From contig NZ_JTAM01000012.1 in NCBI RefSeq assembly GCF_000812565.1, positions 62,001 through 126,000 of the forward strand: DNA of 64,000 bases. The letters run 5' to 3'. This document shows positions 19,267 to 27,061 of the stretch, in pieces; within the stretch, counting starts at the first letter, position 1; the number at the start of each line of letters is the position of its first letter. The notes below the pieces were generated by a model that had not been told where the DNA came from, ran no database searches, and saw only the letters and a list, made by a program, of their open reading frames with translations. This DNA is from Flammeovirga sp. OC4 (GTDB lineage: Bacteria > Bacteroidota > Bacteroidia > Cytophagales > Flammeovirgaceae). Made by a program: the position numbers and the translations under genes.

Positions 19267-19620
19267 ATGGAAGCATTAAAAGCAAGCAAAGAATTTTTAT
19301 TTTCAAGCGAACTACCTTGGGAAGAAGTAGGACCAGGTTTGAAACGTCAGATCATGGGGTATGATGATAAAATTCTGATGGCAAGAGTACTTTTTGAAAA
19401 AGGAGCAATTGGTACTGTACATGAGCATCACCACAGTCAAGCTACTTATGTAGTATCAGGTCAATTTGAATTGCAAGTGGGTGATGAGAAAAAAGTAATC
19501 GGTCCTGGAGACGGATTCTACATTCCTCCTCACGTTGATCATGGTGCTGTTTGCTTGGAAGCAGGCGAGTTGATCGATGTATTTAGTCCTATTCGTGAAG
19601 ACTTTTTCGATCAAAAGTAA
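19267..19620 (+). CDS. kdgF: KdgF-like cupin (linearises unsaturated uronate)
   Basis: KdgF proteins catalyse opening of 4,5-unsaturated monouronates to the linear keto form (DEH). This 117-residue single-domain cupin has the metal-binding set His52, His54, Gln58 and His92 in VHEHHHSQATYVVSG and YIPPHVDHG. Length and motif order match KdgF. It has no signal peptide and so works in the cytoplasm or after import of the monomer. Its stop overlaps the MFS start (TAATG), tying it to monomer uptake. Function is inferred from family and context; small cupins are diverse, but the placement after PL17 makes KdgF the best call. Confidence 0.86.
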   Translation: MEALKASKEFLFSSELPWEEVGPGLKRQIMGYDDKILMARVLFEKGAIGTVHEHHHSQATYVVSGQFELQVGDEKKVIGPGDGFYIPPHVDHGAVCLEAGELIDVFSPIREDFFDQK

Positions 19621-20939
19621 TGGCTACAGGAATAAAATTACCAGAAGAAGAGGTAGGGGGGAAATCCTCCTCTTCTTCCGGAGCCTTTAAGCTGAAAGGT
19701 CTCCGTTGGTGGATCATCGGGTTGGTATGTTTGGCAACAGTGATCAACTACATTGACCGTTTGGCAATGGCGATGATGTGGCCGGATATCGCCCAAGATC
19801 TGAACATGACAAAGAACGATTACGCATTGATCTTGAACGTCTTTATGATTGCTTATGCAATTGGTCAGTCAGTCTCAGGAAAGATGTTTGACAAGATCGG
19901 GACACGCTTAGGCTTTGTGGTTTCGATCACCGTCTGGGGTATTGCTACAATGCTTCACGCAGTGGCAAGAGGTGTTACTTCATTTGCAGGGTTTAGAATA
20001 ATGCTGGGAATGGGCGAGGCAGGTAACTGGCCAGGAGCAGCAAAGAACAATGCAGAGTGGTTCCCCGTGAAAGAAAGAGCTTTAGCACAAGGGATTTTCA
20101 ACTCAGGAGCGGCATTAGGTTCTGTAATCGCACCGCCTTTGATTGCCATTGTTTGGGCGACTTACGGTTGGGAAAAGACCTTCTTGTTCCTTGGTGGATT
20201 AGGTTTGATATGGATTATTCCTTGGTTAATCATCAATAAAGGAATTCCCGCAAAGCACCCTTGGATCACAAAAGCGGAGAAGGAATTTATCCAAGGTGAT
20301 CAAGAGGAAAAGAAAGAGGAAAAGCCGGGCTTAAGTATGAAGACGATACTTTCTCACAAGGCCTCATGGTCGGTATTAATGTCTCGTTTCTTCATTGAAC
20401 CTATCTGGTGGTTATTTGTAGGTTGGATGCCGTTATATCTTTCAGATACGTACGGATTCAATGTCAAAGAAATTGGTTACTTCGCGTGGGTACCCTATGT
20501 AGGTGCAGCATTAGGAAGTTTATCAGGAGGTTACTTCTCAGGGAAATTGATGCAAGCAGGAGCATCGGTGGATCAAGCCAGAAAAAGAACCATTTTAATC
20601 GGTGGAATCATCATGTTTGTTGGTCTATTGGCAACTATATTTTTGGCAGATAGTGCATTGAAATTTGTACTGATTGTAGCCATGGTATTGTATGGTTTCC
20701 AGTTTGTAATCAGCAACATTCAAACTATACCAAGCGATTTATTTACAGGTAAATCAGTAGGGTCATTGGCAGGACTTGGAGGTACGGTAGGCGTATTTTC
20801 GGTCATCATTATGAATTTTTTAGTACCAGTTATTTCAAGCTACTCTTACGTGCCCATCTTCGTGATGATCGCAGCGTTTGTACCATTAGGAGTAGGGGCG
20901 ATCTACCTGTTTGCTAAAGAAATCAAATCAATTAATTAA
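19620..20939 (+). CDS. MFS transporter for alginate-derived uronate
   Basis: This is an inner-membrane secondary transporter of the major facilitator superfamily, in the anion:cation symporter type that includes hexuronate carriers (ExuT-like). The 439-residue protein has about 12 hydrophobic segments. The N-terminal motif INYIDRLAMAMMWPDIAQDLNMT and the loop GKMFDKIGTRLGFVVS are typical of this group. It is sandwiched between kdgF and the DEH reductase, so DEH or the unsaturated monomer is the likely cargo. It starts with a 1-base overlap on kdgF. The first 30 residues, with a run of serines, are cytoplasmic. The exact substrate is an inference. Confidence 0.88.
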   Translation: MATGIKLPEEEVGGKSSSSSGAFKLKGLRWWIIGLVCLATVINYIDRLAMAMMWPDIAQDLNMTKNDYALILNVFMIAYAIGQSVSGKMFDKIGTRLGFVVSITVWGIATMLHAVARGVTSFAGFRIMLGMGEAGNWPGAAKNNAEWFPVKERALAQGIFNSGAALGSVIAPPLIAIVWATYGWEKTFLFLGGLGLIWIIPWLIINKGIPAKHPWITKAEKEFIQGDQEEKKEEKPGLSMKTILSHKASWSVLMSRFFIEPIWWLFVGWMPLYLSDTYGFNVKEIGYFAWVPYVGAALGSLSGGYFSGKLMQAGASVDQARKRTILIGGIIMFVGLLATIFLADSALKFVLIVAMVLYGFQFVISNIQTIPSDLFTGKSVGSLAGLGGTVGVFSVIIMNFLVPVISSYSYVPIFVMIAAFVPLGVGAIYLFAKEIKSIN

Positions 20940-20948
20940 AAATCAACC

Positions 20949-21017
20949 TCTCACTTATTCATTCTCAGTTATCAAAAGGTAGGGTAGCTAATTTATTTCA
21001 TTTCAGAATAAGTGAGA
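20949..21017 (+). other. Long intercistronic stem-loop before the DEH reductase
   Basis: TCTCACTTATTC (20949-20960) and GAATAAGTGAGA (21006-21017) form a perfect 12-bp inverted repeat around a 45-nt loop. The structure fills the only sizeable gap between kdgF and the end of kdgA and ends 15 bp before the ATG at 21033. It has no T run and so is not a simple terminator. It may be an mRNA-stability or translation-control element. Confidence 0.6.
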
Positions 21018-21032
21018 ACAAACAAAATCATT

Positions 21033-21785
21033 ATGTTATTAGAAAACAAAGTAGCCATCGTTACTGGCGGAGCAAGAGACATCGGAAAAGCAGTTTCATT
21101 AAAATTAGCAAGTGAAGGAGCAAAAGTAGTGATCAACTATTTTGACAATGAAGCACAAGCCACACAAACTTTAATAGAGATTAAAGCGGCAGGTGGAGAT
21201 GCAATCATCGTTCAAGGTGATATGACAAAGAAAGAAGACGTAGATAACGTAGTAGCTCAAACAAAAGCAGCTTACGGCGATCAAGTAGACATCTTAGTAA
21301 ACGTAGCAGGTGGTTTAGTAGCTAGAAAGAAAATCGACGAAATGGATCTTGATTTCTTCAACTTCGTGATCCAATTGAACTTAAATACAGCATTCTTAAT
21401 GACGCAAGCAGTGGCTCCATTAATGCCAAAAGGTAGCTCAATTGTCAACTTCGCATCACAAGCGGGTAAAGACGGTGGTGGACCAGGTGCAAGTGCTTAC
21501 GCTACAGCAAAAGGTGCATTGATGACTTTCACACGTTCGATGGCAAAAGAATTAGGACCAAAAGGTATCAGAGTGAATTCACTTTGCCCAGGTATGATTG
21601 CAACAACTTTCCACGATACATTTACAGCAACAGCAGTACGTGAAAAAGTAGCCGTTTCTACACCACTAGGTAGAGAAGGTAGAGCAGAAGAAGTAGCTGA
21701 TTTTGTAGCATGTTTAGCCTCAAATCAGTCTTCATTTGTAACGGGTACAAATATCGATATCAACGGAGGATTAATGTTCTCATAG
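21033..21785 (+). CDS. SDR-family DEH reductase (DEH to KDG)
   Basis: This is a short-chain dehydrogenase/reductase of 250 residues. In alginate loci this enzyme (DehR) reduces 4-deoxy-L-erythro-5-hexoseulose uronate to 2-keto-3-deoxygluconate with NAD(P)H. The nucleotide-binding motif TGGARDIG sits at 11-18, NVAGG near 88, and the catalytic Tyr156-x-x-x-Lys160 in AYATAK, with the helper Ser in VNFASQAG. The C-terminal DINGGLMFS is typical. The ATG at 21033 is preferred to a GTG at 21012, which lies inside the upstream stem-loop. Substrate is assigned from the flanking kdgF, transporter and KDG kinase genes. Confidence 0.88.
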   Translation: MLLENKVAIVTGGARDIGKAVSLKLASEGAKVVINYFDNEAQATQTLIEIKAAGGDAIIVQGDMTKKEDVDNVVAQTKAAYGDQVDILVNVAGGLVARKKIDEMDLDFFNFVIQLNLNTAFLMTQAVAPLMPKGSSIVNFASQAGKDGGGPGASAYATAKGALMTFTRSMAKELGPKGIRVNSLCPGMIATTFHDTFTATAVREKVAVSTPLGREGRAEEVADFVACLASNQSSFVTGTNIDINGGLMFS

Positions 21786-21786
21786 T

Positions 21787-22821
21787 ATGAAGAAGGTCGT
21801 AACATTTGGCGAATTACTTTACCGTTTTTCGCCAATTGGCAACCTTCGATTCTCTCAAGCCAACCAATACGAAGCAACTGTAGGAGGTGCTGAAGCCAAC
21901 ATCGCTATTTCTCTGGCACAGTACGGAAGTGAAGTGGAGTACGTAAGTATTGTTCCTGATAATGCATTGGGACAGTTTGCAGTACGCGAAGTAAAAAAAT
22001 GGGGAGCGGGAGTTGAAGGTGTCCAATTTGGAGGAGATAAAATGGGTATGTACTTCCTTGAAAAAGGAGGTTCTCTGAGAGGAGGAAATGTCATTTATGA
22101 TAGAGCAGGAGCCAGCATCACAGAAGTGGATGCGAATACATTTGATTGGGATAAAATATTGGAAGATGCAGATTGGTTTCACTGGTCAGGCATCACGCCA
22201 GCCTTGTCAAAAGGTGCTGCAGCTGCCAACCTTGCCGCTGTAGAAGTCGCTTTTAAAAAAGGAATTCCAGTGTCATGTGATCTGAATTACAGAAGCAAGC
22301 TTTGGAAGTACGGTGTGGACCCGAAACACATCATGCCTAAACTATTGGAGAATACGACAATATGTTTAGCCAACGAAGAAGACGTAGCCAAATACTTAGG
22401 CATTGTTCCTCAAGAATCAGATTACGAAGAAGTAGAAGGTTTTGATAAGCGTTGTTATAAGTTTATCAGCCGAGAAGTGATGAAAGCGTTTCCAAACTTG
22501 GATTATGTGATCACTACTTTAAGACAAACCATCAACGCTTCTCACAACAGATGGTCGGGAGTGAGTTATGATGGAGAAAACTTTGTCAAAGGCGAAGTCC
22601 ATGAAATTCCTTCCATCATTGATAGAGTAGGAGGAGGCGATTCATTTATGGCGGCTTATATCCATGGAAAAAGAAAATTTGTGGTCGACAAAGAAGCCTT
22701 GGATTTCGCATTAGCGGCTTCGGCTTATAAACTTTCCATACCGGGCGATTATAACATTGCTACGGAAGAGGAAGTATTCCAGATCATGGATAAAAACAGT
22801 ATCAAAAAAATCAATCGATAA
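21787..22821 (+). CDS. kdgK: 2-keto-3-deoxygluconate kinase (PfkB family)
   Basis: This kinase phosphorylates KDG to KDPG with ATP in the cytoplasm. The 344-residue protein has the PfkB fold: an N-terminal FGELLYRFSP and GGAEANIAISLAQYG sugar-binding segment, and the C-terminal signature VGGGDSFMAAYIHG with catalytic-base Asp285. It starts 1 bp after the SDR stop and ends 1 bp before the aldolase start, which shows tight coupling. It is slightly longer than many KdgK proteins (about 310) because of an insertion around residues 205-225 (QESDYEEVEGFDKRCYKF). The neighbours on both sides leave little doubt about its substrate. Confidence 0.92.
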   Translation: MKKVVTFGELLYRFSPIGNLRFSQANQYEATVGGAEANIAISLAQYGSEVEYVSIVPDNALGQFAVREVKKWGAGVEGVQFGGDKMGMYFLEKGGSLRGGNVIYDRAGASITEVDANTFDWDKILEDADWFHWSGITPALSKGAAAANLAAVEVAFKKGIPVSCDLNYRSKLWKYGVDPKHIMPKLLENTTICLANEEDVAKYLGIVPQESDYEEVEGFDKRCYKFISREVMKAFPNLDYVITTLRQTINASHNRWSGVSYDGENFVKGEVHEIPSIIDRVGGGDSFMAAYIHGKRKFVVDKEALDFALAASAYKLSIPGDYNIATEEEVFQIMDKNSIKKINR

Positions 22822-22822
22822 A

Positions 22823-23512
22823 ATGGCAAGATTCAGTAGAATTGAAGTAGCCTTGAGCATGAAAGAAGGTGGGATTGTTCCCGTCTTTTATCATGCCGAT
22901 GCCACAGTGTGTTGGGAAGTGGTAAAAGCATGTTATAATGCTGGAATCCGAGTTTTTGAATTCACAAACCGAGGAGATAATGCCCACAAAGTTTTTGATG
23001 AGGTATTGAAGAAAGTGATCAAAGAAGCTCCTGAAATGAAAATGGGTGTGGGGTCAATTGTCGATGACGTTACAGCCGGATTATACATTCAAAATGGAGC
23101 AGATTTTATCGTTTCACCTCTATTAAACCCAAGTATAGGAAAGGTTTGTAACCGTAGAAAAGTAGCTTGGATGCCGGGTTGTGGATCTGTTACAGAGATT
23201 TCTTATGCAGAAGAATTGGGTGCTGAAGTAGTGAAGATTTTCCCAGGACTTCAAGTTGGTGGACCAGAGTTTGTAAAAGGTGTGAAAGCACCAATGCCAT
23301 GGTCGAGCATTATGCCAACCGGTGGAGTACAACCTCAATTCGATGAATTAAAAAAATGGTTCGATGCAGGAGTACATTGCGTGGGACTAGGCTCACAGTT
23401 GATGGATTCAAAAATGATTTCCTCAGGTAACTTCACAGCTTTGGAAGAACACATTAAAAATGTCTATCAGATAGCACAAGAAGCGATGGGCAAAGAAACT
23501 GTACTTGCTTAA
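22823..23512 (+). CDS. eda: KDPG aldolase
   Basis: This class I aldolase splits KDPG into pyruvate and glyceraldehyde-3-phosphate, the last step of the alginate pathway before glycolysis. It has 229 residues and the KDPG/KHG aldolase fold. The Schiff-base lysine is Lys138 in EVVKIFPG; GVGSIVDDVTAG and IMPTGGVQPQFDELKKW form other parts of the active site and phosphate site. The ATG at 22823 lies 1 bp past the kdgK stop; an upstream in-frame extension would only overlap kdgK. The protein begins MARFSRIEVALSMKEGGIVPVFYH. The call is very secure. Confidence 0.93.
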   Translation: MARFSRIEVALSMKEGGIVPVFYHADATVCWEVVKACYNAGIRVFEFTNRGDNAHKVFDEVLKKVIKEAPEMKMGVGSIVDDVTAGLYIQNGADFIVSPLLNPSIGKVCNRRKVAWMPGCGSVTEISYAEELGAEVVKIFPGLQVGGPEFVKGVKAPMPWSSIMPTGGVQPQFDELKKWFDAGVHCVGLGSQLMDSKMISSGNFTALEEHIKNVYQIAQEAMGKETVLA

Positions 23513-23524
23513 TTTCAAATAACT

Positions 23525-24424
23525 ATGAACAGACTTTTTACTTTAACACTACTTTCTTTCTTTTTTATGAATGCTCAATGCAAATCGGATGCAGTCGAAC
23601 CCTCCCAGGAGGAAGAGGAGATAATTGAGGATGTAGACAATGAACTGACAGAAAAAGATACAACTGACACAACAAACGAAGATACTGTAATAGTTACTCC
23701 TGATTATGATCTTCCTTACGTTATCCTCAATTTAAATAATTGGAAATTAAATGCGTTTGAAGGAGAGTTAGATAATTTGGAGTATGTTGATAGAATTTCT
23801 GATTTAGCAAATTATTCCAATGAGCATTGGTTTTATTCATCCGCAGAAGATTGGGTAACCTTTAAATGTTATGCAGGTTTTCCAACTTCATCAGGCTCTG
23901 GAAATCCTCGAACAGAATTAAGGGAGTTGGAGAGTGATGGTAAAACCAATAGCTATTGGGATGGAACAAAAGGTTCTCATCAAATGGAGTGGGAAGTGAA
24001 TGTAGAGCATTTACCAAGTTCTGGAAAGCTATGTTTCGGACAGATTCATGGACCTTCAGATTCCTATGATGATGTCATTAGAGTACAATTCCAAGGAGAT
24101 AAAAACCAAAGCGAAGGAGATGTTCGCCTAAAAATTATGGGATGGGTAACGGAAGAAAATGGAGATTTCTCAGGCGATTTTATAGAAGGAGATTGGGCTT
24201 TAGATACCGTTTATCGCTTCCGATTAATTTTCGAAAATGAAAACCTGATTTTGTATTCAATTCTTGGTGAAGAACAAATAGAGATCTACCGTTTTGAAGG
24301 ATGTGGAAGTACTGAAAACTACTTCAAAGCAGGACTTTATATGCAATCCATGCAAAACAAACCTTATAACTTGGAAGATTATGGACAAGTATCAATGTCT
24401 TACTTGTCGGTAACACATCAATAA
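23525..24424 (+). CDS. PL7 alginate lyase, lipoprotein-like, single catalytic domain
   Basis: This is an endo-acting alginate lyase of 299 residues. All three PL7 motifs are present: RTELREL (Arg129), QIHG (Gln173, His175) and YFKAGLY (Tyr266-Tyr272). The N-terminus has a hydrophobic signal followed by NAQC at residues 17-20. This is a poor classical lipobox, but it precedes an acidic, Ser/Glu-rich tether (EPSQEEEE...), as seen in surface lipoproteins of this phylum. The jelly-roll catalytic domain fills about 65-299. It lies 12 bp after the aldolase gene and is the last gene of the continuous run. Its catalytic domain closely resembles that of the next PL7, pointing to a local duplication. 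Confidence 0.92.
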   Translation: MNRLFTLTLLSFFFMNAQCKSDAVEPSQEEEEIIEDVDNELTEKDTTDTTNEDTVIVTPDYDLPYVILNLNNWKLNAFEGELDNLEYVDRISDLANYSNEHWFYSSAEDWVTFKCYAGFPTSSGSGNPRTELRELESDGKTNSYWDGTKGSHQMEWEVNVEHLPSSGKLCFGQIHGPSDSYDDVIRVQFQGDKNQSEGDVRLKIMGWVTEENGDFSGDFIEGDWALDTVYRFRLIFENENLILYSILGEEQIEIYRFEGCGSTENYFKAGLYMQSMQNKPYNLEDYGQVSMSYLSVTHQ

Positions 24425-24456
24425 GAGTTTGTATAGGTGTTGCACTTACTCTGTTT

Positions 24457-24595
24457 CAAGTGTTAAGCGATAGCGTCACTTGGAACTGAACATCGGCGAA
24501 GTCTCCTGACTTCGAGAAAAATCCATTATCAATATTCGAAGTCATGAGACTTCGCCAAAATAGAATCACAAGTGACGCCTAGGGCTTATCACTTG
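24457..24595. repeat. Nested palindromic element between the PL7 genes
   Basis: The outer arms are CAAGTGTTAAGCGATAGCGT... (24457-24482) and its inverted copy CAAGTGACGCC...CACTTG (24569-24595). The inner arms are GGCGAAGTC...GACTTCGA (24495-24515) and TCGAAGTC...GACTTCGCC (24536-24556). Each inner arm is itself a 7-bp hairpin (CGAAGTC / GACTTCG). The outer arm shares GTTAAGCGATAGCGTCA with the element at 5112-5314. The layout resembles a paired REP element. Confidence 0.7.
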
Positions 24596-24766
24596 CGATA
24601 GGAAAAAATGTAGGGGCGTCGCATTGCAATGTCCAACGGACCATCAAGAAAAATCACCAAGAATTATCATAGTTTTTTATATAGTGAAACACTTTTTCAA
24701 CGACTGTCAAAAAGGATCCTAACTAACATTACGATGTACATAGATAAAAGAAAAGGGATAAAATAG

Positions 24767-24905
24767 CGTGCACCACGACTGAAGTCATGGGTAAGTAATA
24801 CTGACTCCATCAACACTAAAGTGTTGTCTACGTTATCAACCTTCAAGACTTAAGTCTTGATTAGGTTGGATTATCACTTACCCATAGTTTTAACTATGGT
24901 GTACG
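24767..24905. repeat. Cluster of four hairpins inside a large inverted repeat
   Basis: Left arm 24767-24800 (CGTGCACCACGACTGAAGTC...) pairs with right arm 24871-24905 (...AACTATGGTGTACG) with several mismatches. Between and within the arms are four small palindromes: GACTgaAGTC, CAACACTaaAGTGTTG (24811-24826), CAAGACTTAAGTCTTG (24844-24859) and CCATAGTTttAACTATGG. There is no coding potential. The form is REP-like; no transposase is present in the window. Confidence 0.7.
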
Positions 24906-25047
24906 AAACATCCATTTACTTATATCTAACTAACATTACTATCAGTGTGCGGTACGTATTTGGTTTCAAATGCATACCAGATAAACTAAATGAACAGCAG
25001 CAATACTTCAGAATGAAATGCAAAAATGCACACAAATTAAATGAATT

Positions 25048-26754
25048 ATGAACAACCAGTTTTTAATTGAGAAACTATTCTCTAAATCTATTTTGGGAAC
25101 AATGCTTATTGCAGGCGCAATGAGCTGTACAAACAACCAACAGGAAATTACTGTTGCAGAAGAAACCAGCCTTCAAAGCAGTAATGCCAGAACAGCAGTC
25201 GCAATAAGTAACAGCGGTTTTGAAAGCAGTTGGAGTAGTTGGTCGGACACTGATCCATCTGCAATTTCCGGAGATGCAAACTCAGGATCAAGCGCTGCCA
25301 AAATTACAGGAAGTGGAGGATCATTTGCTCAAGACGTAAATGTGACTTCAAATACTGATTTTGAAGTGTCAGCTTACGTAAAAGGTAGTTGGAGAATTTC
25401 AGCAACAGTCAATGGCAACAAAACTTCAAGAAGTGGTAATACTTCGGATTGGAAAAAAGAAACAGTAACATTTAGTTCAGGGTCGGCAACGACAGTGACC
25501 ATCAAAGGAGAGTATTATAATGGTGAAGGTCGTTATGATGATTTTGAATTGATCGCGTTGGATGGTTCATCTACAAATCCTCCTGCTTCAGCAGAACAAT
25601 TAGCAGTGAGTGGAGTAGCAGCTTCATCTAATGATGGAAATGTTCCTCAAAACACACTTGATGGTAACTTGGGCACAAGATGGTCAGCCAATGGTAGCGG
25701 GCAATGGATTCGCTATGATTTTGGTTCAGTGAAAAACATTGAGTCAGTGTCTATCGCTTGGTTTAAAGGTGACCAAAGAGCAAGTACTTTCGAGGTCTTG
25801 GCAGGAGATGCAACAGATGCTTTAAGTGTTGTACACTCTGGAGTATCAAGTGGTAACTCACTGGATCTTGAAACGGTTTCGTTGAGCAATGTCTCAGGTC
25901 GTTATATCCAAATTATAGGCTATGGCAATACTTCTAATTCTTGGAACAGCATCACAGAGTTTGAAGCATTTGGAACAGATGGTGAAGGCAACGGAACTGA
26001 TCCAACAGACCCAACCGAACCTACTGATCCAACACCAGGAGGAGATTACCCTTATGATGTATTAGGGTTACAAAACTGGAAATTAAATGCTTTCTCGGGA
26101 ACATTGAACAACCCTACTTTTGTAGATCAAATTCCGAATTTGGATACTTATTCTAATGACAATTGGTTCTATACAGATGGATCAAAAGTTTTCTTCAAAT
26201 GCTATGCAGGGTATCCAACATCGTCAGGTTCAGGTAATCCGAGAACAGAATTAAGAGAATTAACAGCCAATGGTTCTAATAATATCTATTGGGATGGAGG
26301 AAGCGGTGTAAACCGTATGGAATGGAAAGTAACAGTCAACCAATTACCAAGTTCAGGAAAACTATGTTTTGGTCAGATTCACGGACCTTCTAGCTCTTAT
26401 GATGATGTCATCCGAGTGCAATACGAAGGAGATCCTAACCAATCTTCAGGTTCGGCAAGACTGAAAATTATGGGTTGGGTAACAGAAGAGAATGATGATG
26501 GATCGGGAGATTTTATTGATGGAAACTGGGCATTGGATCAAGAAATGCACCTTGAACTGATCTTTGAAAACAGCAATGTAGTGTTGTATTCAATCAATAA
26601 TGGTTCAAGAATGGAGATCTACCGTTTCAATGGCTGTAACAGTGATTCAAACTATTTTAAAGCGGGTAACTATATGCAATCTATGAAAGGAAAGTCTTTA
26701 GATACGAGCGATTATGGTTTAGTTTCAATAAGCTATTTGAAAATCACGCACTAA
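25048..26754 (+). CDS. Modular PL7 alginate lyase with two carbohydrate-binding domains
   Basis: This is a surface lipoprotein lyase of 568 residues. The signal ends in GAMSC (anchor Cys27). Domains in order are: a CBM16/CBM4-like jelly roll (about 50-175, SGFESSWSSW...RYDDFELIAL); a CBM32/F5-8-type-C domain (about 185-310, NTLDGNLGTRWSANGSGQWI...SWNSITEFEAFG); a Thr/Pro/Asp linker (DPTDPTEPTDPTPGG); and the PL7 catalytic domain (about 335-568) with Arg399 in RTELREL, Gln443/His445 in QIHG and Tyr536-Tyr542 in YFKAGNY. This CBM16-CBM32-PL7 order is that of AlyQ from Persicobacter. The gene is 623 bp from the first PL7, with structured repeats between, and could have its own promoter. Confidence 0.93.
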   Translation: MNNQFLIEKLFSKSILGTMLIAGAMSCTNNQQEITVAEETSLQSSNARTAVAISNSGFESSWSSWSDTDPSAISGDANSGSSAAKITGSGGSFAQDVNVTSNTDFEVSAYVKGSWRISATVNGNKTSRSGNTSDWKKETVTFSSGSATTVTIKGEYYNGEGRYDDFELIALDGSSTNPPASAEQLAVSGVAASSNDGNVPQNTLDGNLGTRWSANGSGQWIRYDFGSVKNIESVSIAWFKGDQRASTFEVLAGDATDALSVVHSGVSSGNSLDLETVSLSNVSGRYIQIIGYGNTSNSWNSITEFEAFGTDGEGNGTDPTDPTEPTDPTPGGDYPYDVLGLQNWKLNAFSGTLNNPTFVDQIPNLDTYSNDNWFYTDGSKVFFKCYAGYPTSSGSGNPRTELRELTANGSNNIYWDGGSGVNRMEWKVTVNQLPSSGKLCFGQIHGPSSSYDDVIRVQYEGDPNQSSGSARLKIMGWVTEENDDGSGDFIDGNWALDQEMHLELIFENSNVVLYSINNGSRMEIYRFNGCNSDSNYFKAGNYMQSMKGKSLDTSDYGLVSISYLKITH

Positions 26755-26762
26755 AAGGAAGT

Positions 26763-26787
26763 ATGGGCGTTGCAGTGTGACGCCCAT
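26763..26787 (+). terminator. Hairpin after the modular PL7 gene, probable terminator
   Basis: The stem ATGGGCGT / ACGCCCAT (8 bp) lies 9 bp after the stop, with a T-rich run starting about 12 nt later. The spacing to the T run is long, so termination is likely but not certain. The rest of the gap to 27061 shows nothing further. Confidence 0.5.
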
Positions 26788-27061
26788 GTATATAAATTGT
26801 ATTTTTTTGAAAACGGACGAATATATACCTACTATCAGTATTCTTTACCTTATTATAAGTAATAGTCTTATAGTTTCACTTTATTTGAAGAATGACGTGT
26901 GGATAGATTAAGTAAAAATAATAGTGTTTTTACGATGTTTTTATTGGTAATTAAGCGGTGCCAACTTTTGGAAACGCTTGAAACCACACGCATTTATTCA
27001 TGAGAAAAAAAGTAGAGATAGGTTTTTCCTATACTCTACTTTCTTCTTTTTAGGATTTTCC

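Noticed and set aside
21012-21032. GTG start for the DEH reductase
   Set aside because: It lies in the right arm of the stem-loop; the ATG at 21033 gives the standard SDR N-terminus.
21814-22182. 122-residue minus-strand open frame inside kdgK
   Set aside because: It is fully contained in the kinase gene on the opposite strand and shows no known motif.
24857-25051. 64-residue open frame before the modular PL7
   Set aside because: It lies across the palindrome cluster and has low-complexity hydrophobic residues with no start signal or relatives that I recognise.
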